The notes beneath the pieces are model-generated. The model was not told the origin of the DNA. It worked only from the letters and a program-made list of their open reading frames with translations, and did not search any database. Source: Bin80 sp965116685 (GTDB taxonomy: Bacteria > Bacteroidota > Rhodothermia > Rhodothermales > Bin80). From it: DNA of 64,000 nt. Shown here one piece after another: positions 55,603 to 64,000 of this stretch; the first letter of the stretch is position 1; each line of letters begins with the position of its first letter. A program made the translations under genes and the position numbers. The DNA is taken from positions 3,691,969 through 3,755,968 of the forward strand of contig OZ220707.1 in NCBI GenBank assembly GCA_965116685.1. Direction: 5' to 3'.

Positions 55603-56601
55603 TCAGGCATGTAGGAGTACTTTAATCCATTCCGGTTCTATCTGTTGATGTAATCGGGCAAAGGCTTCGGGGCCCTCTTCAAGCGGCAGGGTTGCACTTA
55701 TAAGCGGGGAGGGATCCAACTTTTTCTGGGATACAAGGTCAATAATTTCGTCGTACTCTCCCGCATTCGCATACGTCCCGGTCAAAATCAGCTCCTTCGC
55801 AACAACGCGTTGAACATCAACTGGAGGGTGTTGGGCGGTATTTCCAACAATCACAATGCGCCCACCTGCTTTCGTGTGGTGGATGGCTTTAGCAACAGTT
55901 GATGCCGCACCTACCGCTTCAAAGGTGATATCTGCCTCTATGGCTCCGGCATGCTCCTCAGGATCGAACACCTGGTCAGCACCAAGTTGGAGTGCCATGG
56001 TTTTTCGATACTTATGGGGCTCTATGACAATAATTTCTTTCGGCTTCTGTAATCGTATAGAGAGTAGGATACTCAGACCGATCATCCCCGCACCAATGAT
56101 CAAGACTTGGGCATTCTGGGCATTGCCGCCTCTGCGGGTAGCGTGTAGTCCAACCGAAAGTGGCTCGAAAAGGGCCGCAGTGCTCAGTGGTAATCCCTTT
56201 GGGATTCGCCTGAGTACATGAGCGGGCACACAGACAAAATCTGCCATTGCGCCATCACGCCGAAAACGAGAGGTGCTCACCCCAAATACGGTTCGTTCAG
56301 AACAGCGGTTTATCCGGCCGGAAGCACATTCGGGGCATGCATTGCATCCAATCGTAGAGTCAAAGCAAACTTCTTCGCCCACATCAAATCCATTTGAAGA
56401 TTTTGCGATCCGGCCAGATGCCTCATGCCCCATGATGAGTGGGGGAAGACGACGACCAGTTGTGCCAGTGTATCCGTGTACATCGGATCCACAAATACCG
56501 ACCGAGGCTATTTGTACAAGCACCTCGTGGGGAAGCGGCTCAGGATCAGGTACATGTTGTACGCCAATCTGAAACGCCCCTGTATAAACAAGCGCACGCA
56601 T
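55603..56601 (-). CDS. Zinc-dependent alcohol/polyol dehydrogenase
   Basis: The 332-residue medium-chain dehydrogenase has GICGSDVHGYTGTTG (catalytic zinc Cys), GHEASGRI (His/Glu), the structural zinc cysteines CNACPECASGRINRC and the NAD-binding VLIIGAGMIGLSILL. It resembles L-idonate, sorbitol or galactitol-phosphate dehydrogenases; its substrate is not fixed by sequence. It is the last of three minus-strand genes (SDR, FAH hydrolase, this enzyme) separated by 12 and 30 nt. Confidence 0.9.
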   Translation of the reverse strand: MRALVYTGAFQIGVQHVPDPEPLPHEVLVQIASVGICGSDVHGYTGTTGRRLPPLIMGHEASGRIAKSSNGFDVGEEVCFDSTIGCNACPECASGRINRCSERTVFGVSTSRFRRDGAMADFVCVPAHVLRRIPKGLPLSTAALFEPLSVGLHATRRGGNAQNAQVLIIGAGMIGLSILLSIRLQKPKEIIVIEPHKYRKTMALQLGADQVFDPEEHAGAIEADITFEAVGAASTVAKAIHHTKAGGRIVIVGNTAQHPPVDVQRVVAKELILTGTYANAGEYDEIIDLVSQKKLDPSPLISATLPLEEGPEAFARLHQQIEPEWIKVLLHA

Positions 56602-56631
56602 GGATTAGGAATTGAGTCAGCGGGGCAGTAA

Positions 56632-57480
56632 TCACAAGTGGCGTGCACGGGCAATTTGGCGTGCCTTGCCGAGTCCCTTGATACCGAGTTCGACAACATC
56701 CCCCGGTTTCAGGTATCTCTGCGGGTTCAGTCCCAAGCCAACGCCTGCGGGTGTGCCCGTGGAAATCACGTCACCCGGTAAAAGCGTCATGAATTGACTT
56801 GTATAACTTATGACTTCCCATACATCAAAAACAAAATCGGAAGTTGTGCTGTTCTGCAGCATGGTCCCATTGACCGACAACCATAGCTTGAGGTTATTGG
56901 GGTCGGAGATCTCATCAGGGGTTGCAAGGAAGGGTCCTAATGGTGCAAAGGTATCAAAACTTTTTCCCTTAACCCATTGACCGCCACGCTCCAACTGGCT
57001 CTCACGCTCGCTGTAGTCGTTATGCAGCACATAGCCTGCAACGTAATCTGGCGCCTGCTCAACCGTAATGTAACTGGCACGTTTCCCAATGACTACGGCT
57101 AATTCGACCTCCCAATCGGTCTTGTCGCCGGGGATGATCAGGTCATCATAAGGCCCGCAGATGGCGGAGCTGGCCTTAAAAAATAGGACTGGCTCTGGAG
57201 GGGGATCCATGCCGCTTTCCTTGGCATGCAGCGCATAATTCAGCCCCACACAAACGATCTTGGAGGGGCGGGCAATGGGTGGCCCCATCCGTGAGTCAGG
57301 ATCCAGCTCTTGCTGTGATGTGTTTTCGTCAAACCACGCCCGTAGCCTAGCCAGCCCTCCTTGTTCGAAGAAATGCTCGTCGTAGTCGTCTACGACCGGG
57401 GTAGTGTCAATGCGCCGACCGTCATCCAAGAGCAGTCCGGGTTTTTCCTGGCCCTCGGGGCCAATACGAATGAGTTTCAC
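56632..57480 (-). CDS. Fumarylacetoacetate hydrolase-family protein
   Basis: The 282-residue enzyme has the FAH fold: KIVCVGLNYALHAKESG, PVLFFKASSAICGPYDD, the metal-binding DWEVELAVVIGKRA, and GDVISTGTPAGVG. It matches the group that includes 2,4-diketo-3-deoxy-L-fuconate hydrolase and ureidoglycolate lyase-like proteins. With the upstream SDR it would form a non-phosphorylative L-fuconate/rhamnonate-type pathway: oxidise, then cleave the diketo acid. The exact sugar acid is not proven. Confidence 0.9.
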   Translation of the reverse strand: MKLIRIGPEGQEKPGLLLDDGRRIDTTPVVDDYDEHFFEQGGLARLRAWFDENTSQQELDPDSRMGPPIARPSKIVCVGLNYALHAKESGMDPPPEPVLFFKASSAICGPYDDLIIPGDKTDWEVELAVVIGKRASYITVEQAPDYVAGYVLHNDYSERESQLERGGQWVKGKSFDTFAPLGPFLATPDEISDPNNLKLWLSVNGTMLQNSTTSDFVFDVWEVISYTSQFMTLLPGDVISTGTPAGVGLGLNPQRYLKPGDVVELGIKGLGKARQIARARHL

Positions 57481-57492
57481 TGTACAGTAAGG

Positions 57493-58260
57493 TTAAGGTT
57501 GTAATGTGAAGGCGCCGCCATCCATGGGAAGCGAAGCGCCGGTCAGAAATGCACTTTCATCAGAGGCAAGATAACAGATCAGTGCAGCAACTTCCTCAGG
57601 TGTGGCCATGCGCCCCAGGGGTTGGGCCTTGGACAGTTGACTGAACATATCCTGCTTTGTATCAGGGTAGTATTTTTCGAGGTATGCATCTACGAACGGG
57701 GTATGTACGCGTGCAGGTGCAACGCTATTGCAGCGTATACCGTCCTTTAAACTGTCTACTGCGATGCTGCGAGTCATAGCGGCGACGGCTCCCTTACTTG
57801 CAGAGTATGCAAACCGGTCAGGAATCCCGACAGTAGCCACAATTGAGGAGAGGTTGATAATGCTTCCGCCGCCCGATTTTTTCATGTGGGGCAAAGCCGC
57901 ACGCGTACAGTGGTATATGCTCTTAACGTTAATCGTATACATGCGGTCCAGATCCTCTTCCGTTGTTGCATCAAGTTTGCCGATGTGGCCTGCTCCGGCA
58001 TTGTTTACGAGGATGTCCAGCCGCCTCTGATCATGTGTAATTTTGTCTATGGTGCTCGTCACAGCACTTGCGTCCGTAACATCGCAGCAGAGTGCTTTAC
58101 AGTGTGTACCGATTTCGTGAGCAACTCTAAGCGCGTTTGGCATATCAATATCAAGCAGGTACACTATTGCACCTTGCTGTGCGAACGCGCGACAGGTAGC
58201 CTCCCCAATTCCCTTGGCACCACCGGTCACAATAGCTGTTTTGGATTTTAGGCTGAACAT
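57493..58260 (-). CDS. SDR-family oxidoreductase (sugar-acid dehydrogenase-like)
   Basis: The 255-residue short-chain dehydrogenase has the NAD motif VTGGAKGIGEAT at residues 12-23, LVNNAGAGHIG, and the catalytic S...YSASK. It ends with FLTGASLPMDGGAFTLQP. Along with the FAH-family hydrolase (12 nt downstream), it fits 2-keto-3-deoxy-L-fuconate dehydrogenase or a related L-sugar dehydrogenase. It is the first gene of the minus-strand operon. Confidence 0.9.
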   Translation of the reverse strand: MFSLKSKTAIVTGGAKGIGEATCRAFAQQGAIVYLLDIDMPNALRVAHEIGTHCKALCCDVTDASAVTSTIDKITHDQRRLDILVNNAGAGHIGKLDATTEEDLDRMYTINVKSIYHCTRAALPHMKKSGGGSIINLSSIVATVGIPDRFAYSASKGAVAAMTRSIAVDSLKDGIRCNSVAPARVHTPFVDAYLEKYYPDTKQDMFSQLSKAQPLGRMATPEEVAALICYLASDESAFLTGASLPMDGGAFTLQP

Positions 58261-58346
58261 GATTCAATTGGCGACTGGCAAAGGCAGAGAATTCTCCATC
58301 AAATGGAAGAAGTTAACAGGGCCACCTGATTTTTATGACCTCCACG

Positions 58347-58850
58347 TTACTTTTCAGGAAGATATTCTTCTGGCAATGGGAAACGGGAGGTTTCGGGTTG
58401 CCAAAAAATGGTCACAATCCACCAGCGGCCTTCCATTTGCAGTAACTGAATACTGTTGATTCCCCGCGCAAACGGAGGTTCGTCCATAGATCGGTAGGAT
58501 TCATACGTACTGAAGCGGTGCACCATGTTGCCGAATTGCTCCGACATGTGACTCACTTCGACTTCAAAGAAGGGGTTCTCTTCAAGATAGACTCCCACCT
58601 CTTCCTTGTACTCTTCAGGTGTCCAGGTGCGATACGAATCTTCTCCCGCTTCGTTGGATCCGATTGCAATCAATCGGGCTTCAGGGATAAACAGAGTGTC
58701 CCACCGCTCCCAATCAGGTGTCTGCCCGCCAGGAGTAGAGATTACCTCATATAGAGCTTGTACGATCGCATCAGGACTCTCAACATATTGAAGATCCTGT
58801 GCTGATGCGGAAGAGGCGTAGAACAGGATTGCAAGAAGGATTCGATACAT
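58347..58850 (-). CDS. Secreted NTF2-like (DUF4440-type) protein
   Basis: The 167-residue protein has a signal peptide (MYRILLAILFYASSASAQ) and an NTF2/SnoaL-like fold with conserved WDTLFIPEARL and GRWWIVTIFWQPE. Proteins of this fold may be enzymes or ligand-binding proteins; no active site is clear. It lies 10 nt downstream of the phosphodiesterase gene on the same strand, so it shares the transcript. Confidence 0.85.
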   Translation of the reverse strand: MYRILLAILFYASSASAQDLQYVESPDAIVQALYEVISTPGGQTPDWERWDTLFIPEARLIAIGSNEAGEDSYRTWTPEEYKEEVGVYLEENPFFEVEVSHMSEQFGNMVHRFSTYESYRSMDEPPFARGINSIQLLQMEGRWWIVTIFWQPETSRFPLPEEYLPEK

Positions 58851-58860
58851 GGTCTTAGAA

Positions 58861-60105
58861 TTAAGGATCCGTTCTTAGAAGATGTGTGACTTCTTCGAGA
58901 TTCCCATCATTTGGGGCGGGCTCAATGCCAATTGCAGCGCACAGTAGTTCGTAGACATGGATGAGCGAGAAGCCGTCAACGCTCAGGTTCTGCTTAAACT
59001 GTGGCCCATATGCAATGAAGGCTGTATGCATGGACGGTAGGGCCGGATCATAGCCATGAGTGCCACCGGAATAATAGTCCGGGTTACGTTCAAAAAGTTG
59101 ATTGCTTGACATCTGCCATCCTTCATCCGCAACTCCGATCAGGTCTGGAATGCGTTCATTACCGCTATAATGCCACTCTACAGGTACATCGTCGCGTGTA
59201 AACCATCTCACATGTGACATTTGCTTCAGCGCATTCAGTAGAGTATCCAGTTGCGTTGAATCTTTCAGATTAAAAAAGCCTAACGCATCCATCCCGCCGA
59301 TTGTATATACATCATCGAGATTGATATAGTCGTCGACCATTTCGACCCGCTCACTCGAGGTTTCGGCCATGCCGTGATCTCCCAGCACAACGATATTAAT
59401 ATCTTCATAAAGGCCTGCATCTCGAAGACGTGCAAGCAGGTTTCCAACTTGCTGATCAAGCTCTTTGAGGGCTTCGCGAGTTTCATTGGACTCGGGCCCA
59501 AACCGATGTCCCTGTGTATCAACCGAGCTGAAATAGGTTGTAATCAGGGCAGGGCGGGGCGTACGCGTTACAGCCGCCATGACCGAGTCCATTCGCACAT
59601 CATGGGAAAGATCCTGATCGTACTCCATCCAGTAAGTTGGTTGAGCTCCCTGGATCGAATCGGCATCGGAACCTACCCAGAAATAGGTTGCACTCGTGTA
59701 GCCGTATTTCTGAACGGTTACCCAGAGAGGCTCGCCACCCCACCAGGCTGATTCCGTGATCGCGTCCCGATCACTGATCCGAAAAGACCCCAGTTCAGGA
59801 TCATACATTGAATTATTGATAATGCCGTGATTTGCAGGGTATAATCCTGTAATGATGCTGTAATGGTTGGGGAAGGTTTTCGATGGGAAGACCGGCTCTA
59901 AATATTCTGCATGAACCCCTTTACCAGCCAGTTCATGTAGATGAGGAGTATCCTCAGGTGTGATATAATCTGCCCGAAGCCCATCAATGGAGATCAAGAT
60001 CATGCTGCTCGGCTCCTCATCGGTGCCGCGCTTCGGAGGATCTGGATGATTCACGCCAGAAATAGCAAAGAGGGCAATCAACCAGAATGAATTTCGAAGT
60101 GTCAT
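58861..60105 (-). CDS. Alkaline phosphatase-superfamily phosphodiesterase (NPP-like)
   Basis: The 414-residue secreted enzyme has LISIDGLRADY (first metal Asp), the nucleophile region FPSKTFPNHYSIITGLYPANHGI (Thr in SKTFPNH), and later DTQGHRFGPES, LGDHGMAET and GGTHGYDP metal ligands. These are the motifs of ecto-nucleotide pyrophosphatase/phosphodiesterases. An N-terminal hydrophobic segment would export it. It overlaps the upstream small membrane protein gene by 4 nt (ATGA) and precedes the NTF2-like gene. Confidence 0.92.
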   Translation of the reverse strand: MTLRNSFWLIALFAISGVNHPDPPKRGTDEEPSSMILISIDGLRADYITPEDTPHLHELAGKGVHAEYLEPVFPSKTFPNHYSIITGLYPANHGIINNSMYDPELGSFRISDRDAITESAWWGGEPLWVTVQKYGYTSATYFWVGSDADSIQGAQPTYWMEYDQDLSHDVRMDSVMAAVTRTPRPALITTYFSSVDTQGHRFGPESNETREALKELDQQVGNLLARLRDAGLYEDINIVVLGDHGMAETSSERVEMVDDYINLDDVYTIGGMDALGFFNLKDSTQLDTLLNALKQMSHVRWFTRDDVPVEWHYSGNERIPDLIGVADEGWQMSSNQLFERNPDYYSGGTHGYDPALPSMHTAFIAYGPQFKQNLSVDGFSLIHVYELLCAAIGIEPAPNDGNLEEVTHLLRTDP

Positions 60106-60368
60106 GAACGATCAGCGGAGATGTAATAACAGAGGAGTCCCAAAAAAGGGGCACACACAATAAAGAAAATCCAAATGAGCTTTTCGGCAATGTTGCGGGA
60201 ACTGCCGGCAACTTCAACAATGGCGACCACATCCAGGATAAGTATGATTAAACCACAACAGGATAGGCTTCCCCATGAACTAGCCATATTAAGGAGTTTG
60301 GGCTCGCATCCTGCAATGAAGATTGCGCAGAGGACCAACAAGTAGCCAGGAATTACTCGGTAAGTCAT
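60102..60368 (-). CDS. Small membrane protein with PLDc_N-type domain
   Basis: The 88-residue protein has two or more hydrophobic helices and the C-terminal FFIVCAPFLGLLCYYISAD, characteristic of the phospholipase D N-terminal (PLDc_N) membrane domain found alone in many bacteria. The preceding segment SRNIAEKLIWI also fits. Function is unknown. A GTG start at 60392 is possible, but the ATG at 60368 fits the membrane helix. It overlaps the phosphodiesterase gene by 4 nt. Confidence 0.8.
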   Translation of the reverse strand: MTYRVIPGYLLVLCAIFIAGCEPKLLNMASSWGSLSCCGLIILILDVVAIVEVAGSSRNIAEKLIWIFFIVCAPFLGLLCYYISADRS

Positions 60369-60486
60369 GTCTATAAGATAAAGGTTGTTCACAATTCTCT
60401 ACGCATAAATTTAGTCCGTGATGCACGAAATGCCCGTTAATTCGTTTTATTTGGTCAATTGTTGATTCGTATAGTAATAGTATAGA

Positions 60487-61641
60487 ATGCGCATTGGCTC
60501 CATTGAACTTGGGAAGCGGCCGCTCCTGTTAGCCCCCATGGAGGATGTTTCCGATCCTCCGTTCCGAGCACTGTGTAAGCGCTATGGTGCGGATGTTGTC
60601 TACACGGAGTTTATCTCATCAGGTGGATTAGTTCACGAGGCGGAAGACTCTCTGATGAAGCTGGATATTCGCGACAACGAGCGTCCGGTAGGCATTCAGA
60701 TCTTCGGTGGTGACATTGAACAGGTCAAATCAGCCACGGATATTGTAGATCGGGTTCAACCAGACATTATTGACATCAATTTTGGTTGCCCAGTACGTAA
60801 AGTGGTGTGCAAGGAGGCGGGTGCCGGCATCCTGCGTAATCTGCCAAAGATGGAAAAGATTACGCGTACCGTTGTCGAGGCCACGGATCGGCCGGTTACT
60901 GTGAAAACCCGCCTTGGCTGGGATGACGGCAGTATAGATATCGTCAACGTAGCCCGCATGCTGGAGGAGTGTGGAATTCAGGCACTTGCGGTGCATGCAA
61001 GGACGAGAAAACAAATGTACAGCGGAGAAGCACGCTGGCAGTATCTACAGCAGATTCGCGAAGAGGGGCTTCAACGAATTCCACTCATTGGGAATGGGGA
61101 TGCCCTAAAGCCGGAATCCGTCCTGCAAATGTTTGAAGAAACAGGTGTGGATGCCGTCATGATCGGACGCGGCGCGATTGGGAATCCCTGGATTTTTAAG
61201 CGTGCGAAGGCATTTATCGAAGAAGGAATTAACCTTACGCCTCCGTCTTGGGCCGAACGCATCAGCGTGGTTGCAGAGCATCTTACGCTGAAGTGTGACT
61301 GGCTTGGAGAGCGCAGAGGTGTCAGAGAGATGCGCCGCATGTACGGAGGCTACTTCAAAGGGTTCAGGAATGCAAGCAAGCTTCGAATGCGCCTTATGAA
61401 AGCAGAGACCATGGAGGAAGTGCTTTCCGTCCTTGACGGCACCCAGGAAGTGGAGCCGGAGGTCATCCAACTGAACCCACTAAGCAGTCTGGCGACGTTT
61501 CATAATCCAGATCACAAGGTAGTCCAAGGCGATCAGCGAGCCCAGTACCATCGCCAAAAGCGGCAGCGCAAGCCATTGATCAAAAATCACCAGTCCGCCG
61601 ATTGCCCCAAGCGCACCCCCAAGGTACTTGATATAGATTAG
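60487..61641 (+). CDS. dusB: tRNA-dihydrouridine synthase, DusB-like
   Basis: The FMN-dependent enzyme reduces uridines in tRNA D-loops. It has the N-terminal LLLAPMEDVSDPPFRALC, the conserved INFGCPVRKVVCKEAGAGIL with catalytic Cys, LAVHARTRKQMYSG, and GNGDALKPESVL with MIGRGAIGNPWIF. The frame is 384 residues, longer than usual DusB (about 320-340). The last 54 residues (LSSLATFHNPDHKVVQ onwards) are antisense to the DUF445 gene and look unselected, so the ancestral stop was probably lost. The enzyme core is complete. Confidence 0.93.
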   Translation: MRIGSIELGKRPLLLAPMEDVSDPPFRALCKRYGADVVYTEFISSGGLVHEAEDSLMKLDIRDNERPVGIQIFGGDIEQVKSATDIVDRVQPDIIDINFGCPVRKVVCKEAGAGILRNLPKMEKITRTVVEATDRPVTVKTRLGWDDGSIDIVNVARMLEECGIQALAVHARTRKQMYSGEARWQYLQQIREEGLQRIPLIGNGDALKPESVLQMFEETGVDAVMIGRGAIGNPWIFKRAKAFIEEGINLTPPSWAERISVVAEHLTLKCDWLGERRGVREMRRMYGGYFKGFRNASKLRMRLMKAETMEEVLSVLDGTQEVEPEVIQLNPLSSLATFHNPDHKVVQGDQRAQYHRQKRQRKPLIKNHQSADCPKRTPKVLDID

Positions 61642-62682
61642 CTGATCATTCGAAGTACGCTTAATCAGGTTCTCAAACCGGCGCTCATCGTATTCACGCA
61701 GATTTTTTGAGACCATCTCATAAATATCAAGCGTGCCGACAAAGGAGATAATCGCTTTGGTCAGCCATAACTCAATGTCGTCTGCACGTTCGGCAACTTT
61801 TCCTGGCAGCGTTTGAAAGACCGCCGCAAGTTCATCTACAATCAGGTCCACGGTTTCGGGTAACTCATCAATCGCTTCCTGAATCTGTCGTTGGAGACCT
61901 TCACGGTTGAGCATTTGGTAGACCTTGACCGCCATCCCGGTAAACCCTTTCTTGGCGGCCGAGTCGATCATTTCCATGACGACCGAGATGATCTTTTCTT
62001 TGAGTTCATGGCTTTCGAGCTTTTCTGTGAGAAACCGACCGGTCAAAGCTTTGATCTCTCGTTGGAATTTTTCATCTGAGAGCAGTCCTTCTGTCACCTG
62101 CAGAGCCATCTCCCGGTATTTGGGAACCACCCCACTGAGATGGATTCGCTCCAGGATGACTTCCTCGCTGATCAGGTCCTTGCTGATGGCAAGGGCAATC
62201 AGATCCGCTACCCGATCCCGGGATGCCGGAATAATTCCTTGCCCTAACAGGGGGCGACGCTTCCGTGGATGGAACAGCATGGTAATGGCCAACCAGTTCG
62301 TAAAGAACCCAATCAGCCCGGCGGCTGAAACCGTCACCATTAACCCCTCCAGTTCAAGTATACGGCTAAATGATGGGAGTCCAAACCTGGAATAATGGCC
62401 AAAAATCAAGGCTTGCTCACCTTGAGAGATGATATAGATGCCGTCGTGATCTAGCAAGAGGCTAAGCCCGGTAAAGTCCCAAATAAATGAGAGGACAAAC
62501 ATGACCAGCAATACCCATGGAATCAAGCGAATCAGATACAATCCGAATCCGCGCTTAGGGGGCCTGCTTCCACGTGATTGCGGCGCTGTTTTTGATGTAT
62601 CGCTGCCAGGCCAATGACGCCCAATGTAATCACTGATAACCTCCTTCAGGTTCGTCCCAGGTACATGACCAGGTGCTGCCAT
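61480..62682 (-). CDS. DUF445-family membrane protein
   Basis: The 400-residue protein has membrane segments near the N-terminus (YLIRLIPWVLLVMFVLSFIW), a central ITMLFHPRKRRPLLGQGIIPA motif typical of DUF445, a long helical cytoplasmic or periplasmic region, and two C-terminal helices (GGALGAIGGLVIFDQWLALPLLAMVLGSLIALDYLVI). Function is unknown. It overlaps the convergent dusB by 162 nt. It starts 8 nt after the end of the HD-domain gene on the same strand. Confidence 0.88.
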   Translation of the reverse strand: MAAPGHVPGTNLKEVISDYIGRHWPGSDTSKTAPQSRGSRPPKRGFGLYLIRLIPWVLLVMFVLSFIWDFTGLSLLLDHDGIYIISQGEQALIFGHYSRFGLPSFSRILELEGLMVTVSAAGLIGFFTNWLAITMLFHPRKRRPLLGQGIIPASRDRVADLIALAISKDLISEEVILERIHLSGVVPKYREMALQVTEGLLSDEKFQREIKALTGRFLTEKLESHELKEKIISVVMEMIDSAAKKGFTGMAVKVYQMLNREGLQRQIQEAIDELPETVDLIVDELAAVFQTLPGKVAERADDIELWLTKAIISFVGTLDIYEMVSKNLREYDERRFENLIKRTSNDQLIYIKYLGGALGAIGGLVIFDQWLALPLLAMVLGSLIALDYLVIWIMKRRQTA

Positions 62683-62690
62683 GGCTCGGA

Positions 62691-63254
62691 TTATATAGGG
62701 GCCGCAAGTCCCAATCGGCCTGCATGTTTACGCATGCCGGTGATCACATTAGAAATGTGCTGGGACAGTTCAATGCCCAGTTCTTCGGCGCCCTGCTGGA
62801 TATCTGCCCGGTTGACCGTCGCCGCAAATGCCTTATTCTTTAATTTTTTGCGGACGCTTTTCGGAGCCATCCCCTCAAGACGTGTAGGTCGAACATAGGC
62901 AACTGCTGTAATGAAGCCAGCCAGTTCATCCACGGCGAAAAGGGTTTTTGCCAGAAGGGTCGTTCGTGGAGTCCCGGTATAGGGGGCATGACCAAGGATC
63001 GCTTCAATAATGGATTCAGGGTATCCTTTTTCCCGCAACAGCGTAGTACCTACGTAAGGATGTTCCTCGGGCGTCGGGTGACGTTCATAATCCATATCAT
63101 GCAGCAGACCGGTAATTCGCCAAAGTGTGACATCCTCATCGAAGAGCTCTGCATACGCTTCCATTGCAGACTCAACCGCATATGCATGTCTTCGAAGGCT
63201 GTCAGAGGACGTCCATTCATGAAAAAGCTCAAGAGATTCGTCGTACGTAGGCAT
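62691..63254 (-). CDS. HD-domain phosphohydrolase-like protein
   Basis: The roughly 187-residue protein has an HDIG-type motif pattern: RRHAYAVESAM, LLHDMDYERHPTPEEHP (HD), and AILGHAPYTG, followed by DELAGFITAVAYVRP. It is likely a metal-dependent phosphohydrolase, resembling YqeK or hydrolase-associated HD proteins; the substrate is unknown. The ATG at 63254 (MPTYDESL) is preferred to the start at 63272 because that overlaps the upstream gene. It shares an operon with the DUF445 gene. Confidence 0.88.
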   Translation of the reverse strand: MPTYDESLELFHEWTSSDSLRRHAYAVESAMEAYAELFDEDVTLWRITGLLHDMDYERHPTPEEHPYVGTTLLREKGYPESIIEAILGHAPYTGTPRTTLLAKTLFAVDELAGFITAVAYVRPTRLEGMAPKSVRKKLKNKAFAATVNRADIQQGAEELGIELSQHISNVITGMRKHAGRLGLAAPI

Positions 63255-63258
63255 TGAA

Positions 63259-64000
63259 TTAAAAGAAATCAATCAGTTTCAAGTGTTGAAGGTATTGGTT
63301 GGGGTCCTCTTCAAAGTTTTCCAAGATCCGTCTCAAGGCTGCGGAGGCTCCCTGTAGTTCAAGGTATAGAGAGTCATCCGTCACGAGTTTCCCCAATGTT
63401 CCCTGCCCCTGATTGATGGAAGAGATCAGGATATTGAGTTCATTGGTTGTGGTTTCGAGGATGTCCAGATTGCCGGACAACTGCTCAATCACCCCATTGA
63501 TTTTTGCTGCAGTAGTTCCAAGAGAATCCTCCGTAAATGACTCTGCCGTATTCACCAGTCTTCAAGCCCCTGGAGGACCGACTGCAGGCTTCCCTGCTCT
63601 GCCAGAAGGACGGAGTGGAAGGCATCTGCCGAATTCCGAATGGAGGTCAGAGTCTGCTGCATATGACCTTCCGGGCCGGCCAACAGTTCGGTTGCTGCGT
63701 TGATTGCCAGGCTGGAGCCCGCAAGTACTGTATCAACACGATTCAGGACCGAGGGAGTACGGTTGGCAAGGTCCGACAGGATATCTGATTGGACAGAAGA
63801 GGGGATCAGTGAACCGGGTTCATATATGGGGGCATCCGGGGGACCAAGCGACAGGTTTAGCTGCACGCTGCTCACAAACCCCAATCCACCGGTAGACGCA
63901 GTGGTTCCCTCCGTCAAAACCACATCATCTTGTACAGAAAATGAGATGTGCGCCCCCGCGAGGGTAAGCTGCACTTCCCTGATTGAACCGACTCCCACAC
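63259..64000 (-). pseudogene. MlaD/MCE-family protein, frameshifted and cut by the window edge
   Basis: Two overlapping frames form one protein. The first (63552-64000, continuing beyond the right edge) has a beta-rich MCE-like end (GVGSIREVQLTLAGAHISF, GLGFVSSVQLNLSLG) and a helical part ending LLAEQGSLQSVLQGLEDW and a stop. The second (63259-63555, from a GTG) continues the helical region, with INQGQGTLGKLVTDDSLY and ENFEEDPNQYLQHLKLIDFF, the typical C-terminus of Bacteroidota MlaD. A one-base shift around 63550-63565 joins them. The protein would bind phospholipid in the inner-membrane part of the lipid-transport system. The shift may be a true mutation or an assembly error. Confidence 0.8.

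Overview
The window looks like chromosomal DNA from a member of the Bacteroidota / Rhodothermota-Balneolota group. The grounds are type IX secretion (T9SS) C-terminal sorting domains, a PorV/PorQ-like outer-membrane protein, several TonB-dependent receptors (one with a carboxypeptidase-like regulatory domain), weak or absent Shine-Dalgarno sequences at most starts, and moderate GC. The phylum is an inference from gene content; no rRNA gene is present to settle it.

Layout. 1-6494 (minus): the end of a defence-type operon. It holds a very large DrmA/DrmB-like helicase with a DUF1998-type C-terminus, a small UvrD-like SF1 helicase, and a third gene that runs off the left edge; the three are packed with a 4-nt gap and a 1-nt overlap. 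6870-12774 (plus): housekeeping genes secD, secF, a STAS protein, purA and an orphan sensor kinase. 13106-16471 (minus): a repeat-bearing coiled-coil membrane protein, a SAM hydroxide adenosyltransferase and a TonB-dependent receptor. 16690-21174 (plus): tmk, a lipoprotein and a large secreted Asp-box (sortilin-like) protein. 21155-25447 (minus): an M23 peptidase, a corrinoid adenosyltransferase, a two-gene restriction-modification system and a BtuD/FecE-type ATPase. 25507-28830: a lipoprotein, a PAP2 phosphatase, a Sua5/TsaC enzyme, tRNA-Phe, tRNA-Asp and a voltage-gated cation channel. 29094-32601 (minus): a BtuB-like receptor behind a cobalamin riboswitch, and a short 'core' MetE.

32772-34770 is an intact ISNCY-family insertion sequence with terminal inverted repeats and a probable 4-bp target duplication. 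34898-45737 (plus) is a surface/secretion cassette: a T9SS cargo with FG-GAP-like repeats, a TonB-dependent receptor, a 1132-residue T9SS cargo, a PorV-like protein and a T9SS-sorted amidase. 46500-53480 is an accessory region. It contains a MITE-like palindrome, two decayed ISL3-type transposase ends, a small proline-rich/membrane gene pair, an ISAzo13-family element, an IS1595-like remnant, and a GC-rich Nramp-like transporter that appears to be foreign. 53490-58260 is a sugar-acid catabolic cluster (Gfo/Idh oxidoreductase, UlaG-like hydrolase, Zn-alcohol dehydrogenase, FAH-family hydrolase, SDR). 58347-64000 holds an NTF2-like protein, a phosphodiesterase, a small membrane protein, dusB, a DUF445 protein, an HD-domain protein and a frameshifted MlaD-like gene that runs off the right edge.

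Functional themes: vitamin B12 handling (adenosyltransferase, BtuD-like ATPase, riboswitch-controlled BtuB, and a B12-independent-type methionine synthase core); defence (DISARM-like helicases and a restriction-modification pair); and cell-surface protein export through T9SS. No CRISPR array or rRNA was seen.
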